45,980 bases of DNA from positions 1-45,980 of the forward strand of contig SYIM01000003.1 of assembly GCA_005798775.1 (NCBI GenBank), written 5' to 3'. Below the pieces are notes generated by a model. It saw nothing but the letters and a program-made list of their open reading frames with translations. It did no database searches and was not told the DNA's origin. Made by a program: the position numbers and the translations under genes. Positions 25,263-33,953 of this stretch are shown here, piece by piece (position 1 is the first letter of the stretch; each line of letters starts with the position of its first letter). The DNA is from Burkholderiales bacterium. GTDB lineage: Bacteria > Pseudomonadota > Gammaproteobacteria > Burkholderiales > Burkholderiaceae_E.

Positions 25263-26243
25263 TTACTCGAGCGAGAGTTTCTGCTGGGCGACCACCTGGC
25301 GGTACACCTCGAACTCGGCCTTGATCTGCGCAGCGAATTCGGCGGGGCTGTTGCCAATCACGATCGATCCGGTATCTTCGATACGCTTGCGAACCGCCGG
25401 ATCTTCCAGCGCTTTGCGGGCGGCCGCGTTGATCCGCTCAATGATGTCGCCCGGCAGACCCTTCGGCGCCAGAATGCCGTAGTACGCCATCCGGTTCACC
25501 GGCTCCAGGCCTACTTCCTTGAAGGTCGGGACATTCGGTAGCACCGCCAGCCGCTGGGGAGCAGCCACGACCAGCGGCACCAGCCGGTTGGCCTGCACGA
25601 ATGGTAATGCCGAGGGAATGTTGTCGAAGATGATGGGCACTTGGCCGGCGACGGTATCGTTCAGTGCCGGGCCCGCACCACGATAGGGGATGTGGGTCAC
25701 GAATACGCCCGCCAGGCTTTTAAACAGCTCGGTCTGAAGATGACCGATCCCCCCAGTACCCGACGAAGCGTAGGAATACTTGCCGGGCTTGGATTTCAGC
25801 TCATCGATAAAAGATTTGTAGTCACGTGCCTGGAAGCTGGGGTGCACCGCAATCAGGTTAGGCGTTGCAGCAATATTGATGATGGGCGTGAAGTCGGTGA
25901 CAGGGTTATAAGGGATCTTTGGATTGATCGCAGGGTTGGCGGCGGTGGTTGAGACCGTGGCCATGCCAAGCGAGTAGCCATCCGGTGTGGCTCGAACCGT
26001 TTCGGTAGCGCCGACCACGCCGCCGCCGCCTGCCTTATTTTCAATCACGACCGGCTGGCCGAGTGCCTTGCCAAGCGGCTCAGCGATCACCCGCGCAATG
26101 ATGTCGGTGGTGCCGCCGGGCGCGAAAGGCACCTGCAATTTGATCGCACGGGTGGGATAGGAAGCTTGGGCTATTGCCGCGGCACTGGCAAGGGTGAGCG
26201 CGGCAAGCGAGGCGGTAAGTGCAGCGCGGCGAAGGAGTTCCAT
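25263..26243 (-). CDS. Bug-family tripartite tricarboxylate (TTT) solute receptor
   Basis: Using the ATG at 26243 (GGAG 8 bases upstream) gives 326 residues with a signal peptide ending near AAIAQA (residue 26). The body has the Bug-family pattern YPTRAIKLQVPFAPGGTTDI, then VVIENKAGGGGVVGA, ASSGTGGIGHL and HIPYRGAGPALNDTVAGQV. These extracytoplasmic receptors are hugely expanded in Burkholderiales. They bind small carboxylates or amides, often without neighbouring membrane genes, as here. It converges with the hydrolase-deaminase gene and is divergent from the SMP-30 gene. Ligand unknown. Confidence 0.93.
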   Translation of the reverse strand: MELLRRAALTASLAALTLASAAAIAQASYPTRAIKLQVPFAPGGTTDIIARVIAEPLGKALGQPVVIENKAGGGGVVGATETVRATPDGYSLGMATVSTTAANPAINPKIPYNPVTDFTPIINIAATPNLIAVHPSFQARDYKSFIDELKSKPGKYSYASSGTGGIGHLQTELFKSLAGVFVTHIPYRGAGPALNDTVAGQVPIIFDNIPSALPFVQANRLVPLVVAAPQRLAVLPNVPTFKEVGLEPVNRMAYYGILAPKGLPGDIIERINAAARKALEDPAVRKRIEDTGSIVIGNSPAEFAAQIKAEFEVYRQVVAQQKLSLE

Positions 26244-26355
26244 GGATTGACTCCGGTATGAAGATAATGAGGAGAGAGCGGAGAAAATGTACTCGAGTTC
26301 GCGATACGCGCCAAACCCTACCCGGTAGCAACACCGGAAATTCCTGGAAACCCTG

Positions 26356-27243
26356 ATGACTACTGCCGACATCCGCTGCGTCACCGATCATGCCACGTCC
26401 ATCGGCGAGGGCCCGCTCTGGGTCGCGCGCGAGCGGGCCCTGTACTGGGTTGACGTGGGCCTGGAGCCCAAGACGCTCCACCGCTACAGCCCGCAAAGCG
26501 GTCTCACCACCACCTGGAAGCTGCCGCAGCGCGCTTCCGGCGTGCGCGAGCGCGCCGACGGCAGCCTGCTGATTCACTTCCAGCGCGGCCTCGCGATTAC
26601 CGATCCGTCGCCCGATCAGCTTCGCTGGCTGCCGCTCTGGGGCATTGATTTCTCGATCCAGCGCCTGAACGACAGCGCGGTTGATCCCGCCGGCCGGCTC
26701 TGGATAGGCTCCTACGAACGCACGCTCAAACAACCGCTCGGCGAGTTGTATCGGATCGATGGCAGCCTGATCGCAGCCACCGTTGACCGGGGTTTTCAGG
26801 TCTCGAACGGCATCGCATTCAGCCCCGATGGCCGCACCATGTATCACACCGACACGCATCCCGAAGGGCACATCTACGCCTGGGACTGTGACGCGGCAAC
26901 GGGCGAGGTCGCCAACCGCCGGCTTCTGATCAGCTTCGTGGGTCGTCGTGGCCATCCCGACGGCTGCACGATCGATGCTGAGGGCATGCTGTGGGTGGCG
27001 GAACTTGGCGCCTCGCAGCTCGTGCGTATCGATCCGCAGGGTCGGATCGAACGCGAGCTGCGCCTTCCTGTGAGCCGCCCCACCAGTGTGGCCTTTGGCG
27101 GCCCCGATCTGCGCACGCTCTACGTCACGTCCATGACTTTCAGGCTGGACGACGCGGCGCGGGCCCGCGAGACATGGGCCGGGCGCCTGCTCGCCTTCGA
27201 ACCTGGCGTTCAGGGATTGGCGCTGCCCAAGCTCGGGTTCTGA
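26356..27243 (+). CDS. SMP-30/gluconolactonase-family lactonase
   Basis: This 295-residue beta-propeller protein carries the metal ligands of the SMP-30 family: Glu18 in SIGEGPLW, Asn105 in RLNDSAVDPAGRLW, Asn151 in QVSNGIAFSPDGRTMYH and Asp202 in GHPDGCTIDAEGMLW. Members hydrolyse sugar-acid lactones such as gluconolactone or arabinolactone. Its last codons and stop lie inside the left copy of the 28-bp repeat that bounds the toxin-antitoxin cassette. Before the insertion it would have converged directly with the class II aldolase gene. The Bug receptor gene is divergent, 112 bases away. Confidence 0.88.
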   Translation: MTTADIRCVTDHATSIGEGPLWVARERALYWVDVGLEPKTLHRYSPQSGLTTTWKLPQRASGVRERADGSLLIHFQRGLAITDPSPDQLRWLPLWGIDFSIQRLNDSAVDPAGRLWIGSYERTLKQPLGELYRIDGSLIAATVDRGFQVSNGIAFSPDGRTMYHTDTHPEGHIYAWDCDAATGEVANRRLLISFVGRRGHPDGCTIDAEGMLWVAELGASQLVRIDPQGRIERELRLPVSRPTSVAFGGPDLRTLYVTSMTFRLDDAARARETWAGRLLAFEPGVQGLALPKLGF

Positions 27244-27256
27244 ACCGTCAGATCGT
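27229..27256. repeat. 28-bp direct repeat, left copy, bounding a toxin-antitoxin cassette
   Basis: This 28-base segment is identical to 28017-28044. It contains the last four codons and stop (27241-27243) of the SMP-30 gene, and a reverse-strand TGA corresponding to the aldolase stop. The two copies frame about 760 bases holding only an antitoxin and a broken toxin gene. A simple reading is that the cassette entered at one original copy and duplicated it. Confidence 0.9.
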
Positions 27257-27270
27257 CGCTCCGTTCGGGA

Positions 27271-27572
<302 letters not shown>

Positions 27573-27573
<1 letters not shown>

Positions 27574-28005
27574 TGCGTTACCGCGACGTCAGCCTCCTCG
27601 CTCCACTATTTCTCAAGGAAGCGCTCAGCAGAAAAGTTGAGGCGTGGGTGGTTCGCCAAACGCCCGGCGATCTTTGCGTCAGCCACTGGACCCAGCAGGT
27701 TTTACAGTCTGATCGCGCGGGAAGTCCGCATGGGTGGTCTGACTGACGCGGATGCCCTGGAGGTCGTTGTCCAGTTTGATTGGGTCATTAAAGACTGCTT
27801 TGTCGTCGAACCACCGCGAATATCCGATTTCGATCTGGCCGCAACGTTCATCCGACAATTCAATACCAAGCTCCGCGCAGGCGACGCGCTGCACCTGGCA
27901 ATTGCCGCCAATCGCGCGACGGAAATGTTCTACACGCTCGATGAGCGCCTTCTTGCCGCCGCGCGGCTATTGAAGATTCCTGCGAGCCGCGGCATCAGGC
28001 GCTGA
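27573..28005 (+). pseudogene. vapC: VapC-like PIN-domain toxin, frameshifted
   Basis: The frame from ATG 27573 gives MRYRDVSLLAPLFLKEALSR and continues to VSHWTQQ before meeting a stop soon after. The rest of the protein (FYSLIAREVRMGGLTDADAL onwards) is in the next frame and ends at 28005. The break is at about 27699, where one extra base or two missing bases explains it. PIN toxins cut RNA with an acidic cluster. Asp5, an Asp in RAGDALHLAIA and one in YTLDERLL are visible. The Glu expected just before FYS falls at the break. Combined length (about 143 residues) matches VapC. A sequencing error is the alternative to a real mutation. Confidence 0.8.
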
Positions 28006-28016
28006 GCCCAGCACCG

Positions 28017-28044
28017 AAGCTCGGGTTCTGAACCGTCAGATCGT
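28017..28044. repeat. 28-bp direct repeat, right copy
   Basis: It is identical to 27229-27256. This copy contains the real stop of the class II aldolase gene (minus strand, 28036-28038) and a duplicated SMP-30 gene end. It starts 11 bases after the toxin remnant's stop. Confidence 0.9.
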
Positions 28045-28815
28045 TGCCCACCCCGGCGATTCTCGATCGAGAATCCGCTTGATCGAGGCAAAAAACAGTT
28101 CCGACTGTTGGCGTTCGCCCGCGATCTGTGCGCCCACCCTGGCGCACATCGCCTCGGGCACCTGCCGGAGCGGCTTGCCGGCTGCCATCTGGGTGGCTAG
28201 CATCTGGTGCATGCAGGCGCGCTCGAGGTAATAGAGGTCATCAAACGCCCAGGCCAGGTTCGCCCCCACCACGGTGACGCCGTGGCTCGCCATGAAGAGC
28301 ACGTCTTGATCCTTCAGCTGTGAGGCGATACGTTCGCCCTCGGCATCGTCGAGCGCTACGCCGTTATAGTGATCGTCGTAGCCCACGCGTCCCCAGAAGC
28401 GTAGCGTGTTCTGGTTGCACCAGGCAAGCCGCCCACCCTCCACCAGCGTGAGCGCGGTGGCATGGGGCATGTGAGTGTGCAGTACGGCTTTGGCCCGCGG
28501 ACTGGTGCGATGAATCCAGCTGTGAATAAAAAAAGCGGTGGGCTCGAGCGCATGGCGGCCCTCCAGCAATCGACCGCTGCCATCGATCAGTAGCATGTCG
28601 CCTGCGGTGACTTCCGACCAGTGCAGGCCCTGAGGATTGATCAGGTAGCGATCGGGCGCGAGTTCCAGGCTGAAATGGTTGCAGACGCCCTCATTAAACC
28701 CCAGCCGAGCAGCCCATCGGAGCGCGGCGGTCAGATCGATTCGCGCTTCGCGCACGCGTTCGCGGTCGGGGAATGAAGAAGCATCGGTTGTCGCGGTGCG
28801 CGAGGGTGCATTCAT
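28036..28815 (-). CDS. class II aldolase/adducin-family protein
   Basis: This 259-residue protein has the class II aldolase/adducin fold of L-fuculose-phosphate and related aldolases. The Zn ligands His113 and His115 lie in AVLHTHMPHATAL, the third His178 in FMASHGVTVVG, and the catalytic Glu91 in ALEPTAFFIHSWIH. NEGVCNHFSLEL near residue 41 is the usual phosphate-loop region, but lacks the full Gly-Asn-x-Ser pattern. This makes a non-phosphorylated substrate plausible. It converged with the SMP-30 lactonase before insertion of the cassette. A lactonase and an aldolase fit sugar-acid breakdown. Confidence 0.87.
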   Translation of the reverse strand: MNAPSRTATTDASSFPDRERVREARIDLTAALRWAARLGFNEGVCNHFSLELAPDRYLINPQGLHWSEVTAGDMLLIDGSGRLLEGRHALEPTAFFIHSWIHRTSPRAKAVLHTHMPHATALTLVEGGRLAWCNQNTLRFWGRVGYDDHYNGVALDDAEGERIASQLKDQDVLFMASHGVTVVGANLAWAFDDLYYLERACMHQMLATQMAAGKPLRQVPEAMCARVGAQIAGERQQSELFFASIKRILDRESPGWATI

Positions 28816-28897
28816 GGTGGTTGGCCTCCTGGGTCGCCATTATTACCGACAGCGGCCTGACTGCTAAAGTGACGAGCTCATTTCAGCCGTGGTTGCC

Positions 28898-30895
28898 ATG
28901 CCCGCTCGTATCGACCAACTTCGCGACCTGATTCTCAAGGCCAAGCACGCCTACTACTTTGGCCCCGAGCCGATCATGCCCGATGCCGAGTACGACTCCC
29001 TCGAAGACGAACTCCGACTGCTCGCCCCCGATGATTCGTTGCTCGCCATGGTCGGTTCGCCTGTGCCGGCTGACAGCATCCTCACCAAGGCCCGGCATGC
29101 GATGCCCATGGGCAGCCAGAGCAAGGTCAATTCCGAAGCTGAGTTTCGCGCCTGGGTGGAAAAAAGCGGCGGGCCGCCCCTCCATGTCAGCTTGAAGGGA
29201 GATGGCGCAAGCGCGGCCGCTTACTACCGCGAGGGGCGTCTCGTCCAGGCGATTTCGCGCGGCGACGGGGTGATCGGCGAGGACATCACCGCTAATGCCA
29301 TTCGGTTTCAGGGGCTACCCGCCTGGGTAGGCGCGGCCTTCACTGGAGCCATACGCTTCGAAGTGATCCTGACCGTGGCGGACTGGGCGCGGGTTGACCC
29401 GGCCCGTAGCAAAAACCCGCGTAATGCCGGTAGCGGCATCATGGGGCGAAAGAACGGTCATCAGTGTGATTTCCTGACAGCCTTCGCGTTTGACATAGAT
29501 GAACAGCGTGAGGGGACTTCGGTTCGTTTTACGTCGGAATCCGACAAACTCGCGCGCCTTGCCGAGTTGGGCTTTCACCTCATTCCGCACGCGCTTTGCC
29601 AGACGGTCGACGACGCCATCGCCTGGTATCGTGATGTGGCTGCGCGCCGCGAGACGCTCGCTTTCTGGATCGACGGGGTCGTGATCAAGATCGACGATGC
29701 GGCGCGCCAGGAGGCGCTTGGCGTCACCGCGGGTCGACCCAAGGGGCAGGTAGCCTGGAAGTTTGATTCAGCGGGCGCGGAAACCGTGCTGGAAGACGTG
29801 ATCGTGAGCGGCGGTCACACCGGCTCACTGGTGCCCACCGCTCAGCTTCGCCCGGTAGATATCGGTGGCACCACGGTGAGCAGCGCCTCGCTCGCCAACT
29901 TTGATGAAATCGCACGGCTGGATGTGGCGATCGGCGACTCGGTCTGGCTTATCAAGGCGAACGACATCATTCCAAAGGTGATCCGCGTGACGGCGCGGCC
30001 ACCTGACCGGCGTCCTATCCTCACTCCTCTTCAGTGCCCGTTCTGCGGCGGGGAGGTTGGTCGGCGCAGGACCACCTCGGGCGACGAAGGCGTGATCCTC
30101 GAATGCCGGAACGCGGTGTGCCCCAAAAAGAGCACTGGGAAAATTGATCGCTGGATCACGAGCCTCGACATTCAGGGCATCGGCGATTCGGTGCTCGAGG
30201 CGATGCTGGAACGCTTCGGCATCGAAGACGCCGCCGACCTGTACTCACTCGGCTCACGCGCTGCCGAGCTCGCCGAGCTGATCATCAATGACGACAAGGG
30301 CATTCGCCTGGGCGACAAGCGCGCCCGCACGATTCTCGATGCAATCGATGCCACCCGCACGCTCTCGCTCGCACAGTTCCTCGGGTCGCTGGGCATCGAG
30401 AGCGCGGGCGTTCGCCGGATTGAACTGATGATCGAGGCGGCGGGCGGTGATTTGGACACGCTCGATCAATGGCGTGCAGGCCGATTGCGCGAGGCTGAGT
30501 TCGCCGAGCGCGTGGGGGTTCCAAACCTGGGCGGCCTGATTCAGGATGGCATTGATGCAATGGGCACCGTCATCGACAAATTGCTTGCCAACGGAGTGGT
30601 GGTCACGCCCCCCCAGCGTGATGTGCACGGCGATGAAGAGGGGCGCGAGCCCGCGAAAACGGTGTGTATCAGTGGCAAGCTGCCAAGCGGGCGAAAGAAG
30701 TCTGACTACGAAGTGCCCCTCGCCGCCGTGGGCATGAAGCTTGTGGACACCGTCGCGCGCGAGACCACTTATCTCGTGCTTGCCGACCCGCAGTCGGCGA
30801 GCAGTAAGGCGGAGAAGGCGAGAAAGTTCGGTACCCAGGTCATTTCCGAAGCGGCGCTGATCGAGCTGGTTGGCGGTGCTCCAGCCCCCGCCTGA
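28898..30895 (+). CDS. ligA: NAD-dependent DNA ligase (LigA family, divergent)
   Basis: This protein is 665 residues from the ATG at 28898 (a GTG at 28889 would add three). It shows all LigA domains. The Ia domain has PDAEYDSLEDELRLL. The nucleotidyltransferase motif I is SLKGDGASAA with Lys100 for adenylation, followed by SRGDGVIGEDITANAIRF, NPRNAGSG and motif IV WIDGVVIKID. An OB domain precedes a four-Cys zinc finger (CPFCGG then ILECRNAVCPKK). Helix-hairpin-helix repeats and a C-terminal BRCT domain follow. Motif I is KGDG where housekeeping LigA normally has KLDG, and the usual SLRQLD after NPRNA is replaced. It could be a second ligase beside a canonical one. No repair or replication genes adjoin it. 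Confidence 0.88.
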   Translation: MPARIDQLRDLILKAKHAYYFGPEPIMPDAEYDSLEDELRLLAPDDSLLAMVGSPVPADSILTKARHAMPMGSQSKVNSEAEFRAWVEKSGGPPLHVSLKGDGASAAAYYREGRLVQAISRGDGVIGEDITANAIRFQGLPAWVGAAFTGAIRFEVILTVADWARVDPARSKNPRNAGSGIMGRKNGHQCDFLTAFAFDIDEQREGTSVRFTSESDKLARLAELGFHLIPHALCQTVDDAIAWYRDVAARRETLAFWIDGVVIKIDDAARQEALGVTAGRPKGQVAWKFDSAGAETVLEDVIVSGGHTGSLVPTAQLRPVDIGGTTVSSASLANFDEIARLDVAIGDSVWLIKANDIIPKVIRVTARPPDRRPILTPLQCPFCGGEVGRRRTTSGDEGVILECRNAVCPKKSTGKIDRWITSLDIQGIGDSVLEAMLERFGIEDAADLYSLGSRAAELAELIINDDKGIRLGDKRARTILDAIDATRTLSLAQFLGSLGIESAGVRRIELMIEAAGGDLDTLDQWRAGRLREAEFAERVGVPNLGGLIQDGIDAMGTVIDKLLANGVVVTPPQRDVHGDEEGREPAKTVCISGKLPSGRKKSDYEVPLAAVGMKLVDTVARETTYLVLADPQSASSKAEKARKFGTQVISEAALIELVGGAPAPA

Positions 30896-30943
30896 AGACG
30901 CGCTCGCCTGTGCGGGTCGGCTCTCATCTCCTTGCTCAGGCGC

Positions 30944-31627
30944 TCAGCGGCTCAACCGGTAGGGCTCCTCAAAATCCCGGAAGTCCTGTTCAGCGAGTGC
31001 GTCCTGCATCCAGGCGCCGACCGCTTCCAGGTTTGTTACCCGGTCCATGTAGGCGCGTACATCGGCTGGCACAGGCAACTGGTAGGTGAACAGACGCATC
31101 ACGACCGGGGCATAGTAGGCATCGGCGATACCGAATTGGCCGAACAACATAGGTCCTTTGGATTGCCCCAGCAGTTCGGACCACATCGTCACGATTCGGT
31201 TCAGGTCGGCGCGTACCGCGGTCTTATCGCGCATAGCCAGCGCGCCAACTTCAGGCAAGCGTGCCTCGATGTTCATTGGGCAGGCACTACGTAATGCCGA
31301 GAAGCCGCCATGCATTTCGGCGCAGACACTGCGCGCCCGCGCACGGGCTGCGATCGGGCTCGGCCAGAGCTTGCGCTCAGGAAACTTCTCGGCTAGATAC
31401 TCGGCGATCGCCAGCGTGTCCCAAACGGCGAGTTCTTCATCGATCAGTACGGGTACCTGACCGGCTGGGCTGACTTCGACGATGCGTGTCTTGAACTGCG
31501 AGTCAGGGGAAAAACCATCGAAGCGCAGCATGACCTCTTCGAAGTCAATGTCCGATTGCCGCATCAGTACCCAGGCGCGCATGGACCAGGAGGAGTAGTT
31601 CTTGTTCCCGATGACAAGTTTGAGCAT
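30944..31627 (-). CDS. glutathione S-transferase family protein
   Basis: This 227-residue protein has the N-terminal thioredoxin-like domain with GNKNYSSWSMRAWVLMR (the probable catalytic Ser region), VSPAGQVPVLIDE with the cis-Pro, and VWDTLAIAEYLAE for glutathione gamma-glutamyl binding. The C-terminal helical domain ends with PYRLSR. It is the last gene of the minus-strand block that begins at 36964, 77 bases after the 2OG oxygenase. Function beyond glutathione use is unknown. Confidence 0.87.
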   Translation of the reverse strand: MLKLVIGNKNYSSWSMRAWVLMRQSDIDFEEVMLRFDGFSPDSQFKTRIVEVSPAGQVPVLIDEELAVWDTLAIAEYLAEKFPERKLWPSPIAARARARSVCAEMHGGFSALRSACPMNIEARLPEVGALAMRDKTAVRADLNRIVTMWSELLGQSKGPMLFGQFGIADAYYAPVVMRLFTYQLPVPADVRAYMDRVTNLEAVGAWMQDALAEQDFRDFEEPYRLSR

Positions 31628-31704
31628 GGTGGCCTCGTTGGGTGCCGCTTACAGTGGTCGACGCCCTGCTTTACTTTCGCGACGACAGATCTCTTGCCGC
31701 CCGC

Positions 31705-32682
31705 TCACCCTGGGCGCTTACGATATTCAAATGCTTTGTCAAAGCGCCCCAGGATGTATTCGCCGCAGCTCACTTCGGGATACTTCGAAGCAACCCCCAC
31801 CGCAGTCACCGGCACAATCGGCGTGTCGTAGTCGGGATCGACGAACACAGCAATCGACAGCCGCTCGCGCCCCGAGCTGTTGATCACCCGATGCGGGTTC
31901 GACTTGAACACATCATTTGACCAGCGCCCCATCAGGTCGCCTGAGTTGATCACCAGCGTGCCCGGGATGGGGGTGGCGGTGACCCATTCGCCCCCACGCG
32001 TTGCAACCTGAAGCCCCCCAACCGGGTCCTGATGCAAGAGCGTGATGACCCCGTAGTCGGTATGCGGCGCCACGCCGTACTGCCGGTCGCCGAGCTCGGG
32101 CGGCTGCGGGGGGTAGTACACCAGCGAGCCGCGCGAAATCGGCTTCTCAAAGCGCTGGATAAAAGTGTCGTCGGAGGCGTGCAGGCTCACCGCGAGCGCG
32201 CGCAGCAGACGCTTCGCGCAGGCATGCGCCTCCTCGAGATAGCGGTTCAAGACGGGTCGCAGCTCGGGCATGAAGGCGGGCCAGCGGTTCGGTCCGATCA
32301 TACGGTTTCCCGCCAGAAAGTCGGGGTCGTCCTCGCCCACGTCCAGCCCCCAGATGAAGCTCTCCTTGAGATCGGGGCGTGCACGGTCAGACATCTTGGC
32401 TTCGCCCTGCTTGATGTAGCCGCGATGCCTGCCAACCGGCTCGATTGAGAGCTTGTCTGCGAGCGGCGCGGCGAAGAAGCGCCGGGCGGTGGTATCCACC
32501 TCTTCGATCAGGGACTGCGCAATGCCGTGGCCGCTTACATAAAAGAAGCCGATCCGCGCGGCGGCTTCACGCATCTGTTCGCCCACTTCTTCGAGCGTCG
32601 CGCGGTTTGGGTCGCCCAGCCCGGATACGTCAATCACCGGGATGTCATCGGCCGATACGACGCGTGCGCTGTGCCGGTTCAT
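31705..32682 (-). CDS. isopenicillin-N-synthase-like Fe(II)/2OG oxygenase
   Basis: The 325-residue protein starts at the ATG at 32682, which overlaps the upstream stop by four bases. A longer frame reaches 33021 but lies over the preceding gene. Fold and motifs are those of the IPNS-like 2-oxoglutarate/Fe(II) oxygenases: N-terminal DIPVIDVSGL, FFYVSGHGI, HxD in APHTDYGVITLL (His207, Asp209), distal His264 in SNPHRVIN, and RxS (Arg274, Ser276). It contains EPVGRHRGYIKQGEAK, a common segment in bacterial members. It would hydroxylate or oxidatively cleave a small molecule. It is placed after the AhpD-like gene and an HD-domain gene, a mixture that suggests serial oxidation of one compound. Confidence 0.9.
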   Translation of the reverse strand: MNRHSARVVSADDIPVIDVSGLGDPNRATLEEVGEQMREAAARIGFFYVSGHGIAQSLIEEVDTTARRFFAAPLADKLSIEPVGRHRGYIKQGEAKMSDRARPDLKESFIWGLDVGEDDPDFLAGNRMIGPNRWPAFMPELRPVLNRYLEEAHACAKRLLRALAVSLHASDDTFIQRFEKPISRGSLVYYPPQPPELGDRQYGVAPHTDYGVITLLHQDPVGGLQVATRGGEWVTATPIPGTLVINSGDLMGRWSNDVFKSNPHRVINSSGRERLSIAVFVDPDYDTPIVPVTAVGVASKYPEVSCGEYILGRFDKAFEYRKRPG

Positions 32683-33260
32683 TCGTCTTCCTTGTAATAG
32701 CCGATCACATCGCCTTGGGTGGTCACACCCAGGCCATTGAGCAGCCGGTTCGAATAGTTGAAATAGGCGCAGACCTGATTGACCTCGAGTATTTCGCCAT
32801 CGTTGCAGCCGGCCGCATGCAGCGCATCGATATCGGCCTTCTCCATGCGGGCCACACTGGTGGTGAGCTTGCCTGCATACCGGAGCAGTTGCAGCTCTTT
32901 GCCCTCGAACGCCTGCTCGGGTGCCCGCGCCGAGAGGGCGGCATGAATGGCATCGGACCGTGCCCCCTCGCGAATCAGCCGCCGGGCATTGGACCAATGA
33001 TGCGTGAGGCTGTAGGTGCATTCGTTGAGCATGCTGACGTAGGACGAGACAACCTCCAGAAACCAGAACGGCAGCGTGTTGTCGGGGTTATGCAGCACGC
33101 TTCGATAAAGCGCCACATGACCTTCCATCGTATGCGGCCGCAGGCTGTGCGCCTTCATCACGTTATCCACTGTACCGTGTGGTGTGGTCACTTTCTGATA
33201 GGCCGAGGCGAGCGATCCCTGCGCCTCTTCAAGGGGAATCATGCGGATCCAGGCAGACAT
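32679..33260 (-). CDS. AhpD-like (CMD-family) peroxidase-related protein with altered CxxC
   Basis: This 193-residue all-helical protein resembles the uncharacterised peroxidase-related group of the carboxymuconolactone decarboxylase/AhpD superfamily. PFWFLEVVSSYVSMLNECTY is the helix carrying the redox site. In most relatives this reads Cys-x-x-Cys followed by His. Here it is CTYSLTHH (residues 82-89), so the second Cys is replaced by Ser. Two His residues remain. It starts with LEEAQGSLASAYQKV and ends with LGVTTQGDVIGYY. Its stop overlaps the start of the 2OG oxygenase. Thiol peroxidase activity is doubtful because of the missing Cys. Confidence 0.82.
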   Translation of the reverse strand: MSAWIRMIPLEEAQGSLASAYQKVTTPHGTVDNVMKAHSLRPHTMEGHVALYRSVLHNPDNTLPFWFLEVVSSYVSMLNECTYSLTHHWSNARRLIREGARSDAIHAALSARAPEQAFEGKELQLLRYAGKLTTSVARMEKADIDALHAAGCNDGEILEVNQVCAYFNYSNRLLNGLGVTTQGDVIGYYKEDE

Positions 33261-33338
33261 CTGAGGTGCTCCGGGGCTGGGGTGATCAGGGTTCGGTGTT
33301 CGCGGCGTGGGCCAGGTGGGCTCGGGCGCACGCCCTGC

Positions 33339-33953
33339 CTAATCTGGAAGCGGCATCGGCCGAGGCGGGCGTGCGAACAGGCGCTTCACCATCGGCTCGA
33401 AATGTTCGAGCGGCGCGCATTCATAGGCTGGGTCGACCGTCGCCTGGTCATAGCGCGCCACGAAGGTGGCTGCCCACTCGAAATGCGGATGCCCGCGCCA
33501 GCGCTCACGGGCGCGCCGGTCGGCCTCCGGATGATGATGCGCATGCACATCCTGAAAAATCGCGTGCCGGCGAAGCATCCATTCATTGCGCTCACTCACA
33601 TAAGCGCCCAGCAGCGCCGCTGCGAACTCACCATGCCGCTGCGGGCAGGCAATGAAGCCAATGTCATGGAGTAGCGCCACCGCTACGTCCTCCTCATCCA
33701 GGCCATCGCGCAGCGCCATGGTGGCTGACTGCAGGCTATGGCGATAGTTGTTCACCTGATAGCCGAAGGTGGTGTCGCGCTCGGAGGCCGCGAGCATGCG
33801 AAGCACCTGCCTGGCCTGCTCATCAGCGTAGTAACGCGCGCGCTGGGCACCCAGCAGATCCCAGTCTGCGCGGGTGAATTCCTCAAGCGAGATTTTGTCC
33901 ACATATCGCCAATCAGGCTGGTGAAGCGGGCTTGCTTTCGGGTGGCCTTTCAT
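33339..33953 (-). CDS. HD-domain protein, possible diiron oxygenase or phosphohydrolase
   Basis: This 204-residue protein carries an HD-superfamily metal site. His72 lies in NYRHSLQSATMA, His96-Asp97 in VALLHDIGF, His107 and His130 follow, and Asp169 is in VARYDQATVDPAYE. The segment RHSLQSA with ALLHDIG is shared with PhnZ and TmpB oxygenases as well as with many hydrolases. Six potential ligands (four His, two Asp) fit the diiron type, such as PhnZ and myo-inositol oxygenase, which cleave carbon bonds with O2. Mononuclear or hydrolytic HD proteins have fewer. The neighbouring Fe(II)/2OG oxygenase echoes the known phosphonate pairs PhnY/PhnZ and TmpA/TmpB. The start overlaps the GST stop (ATGA). 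Confidence 0.75.
   Translation of the reverse strand: MKGHPKASPLHQPDWRYVDKISLEEFTRADWDLLGAQRARYYADEQARQVLRMLAASERDTTFGYQVNNYRHSLQSATMALRDGLDEEDVAVALLHDIGFIACPQRHGEFAAALLGAYVSERNEWMLRRHAIFQDVHAHHHPEADRRARERWRGHPHFEWAATFVARYDQATVDPAYECAPLEHFEPMVKRLFARPPRPMPLPD

Noticed and set aside
32683-33021. N-terminal extension of the 2OG oxygenase frame
   Set aside because: It overlaps the AhpD-like gene, and the extra residues are Arg/Cys-rich with no domain. The ATG at 32682 is coupled to the preceding stop.
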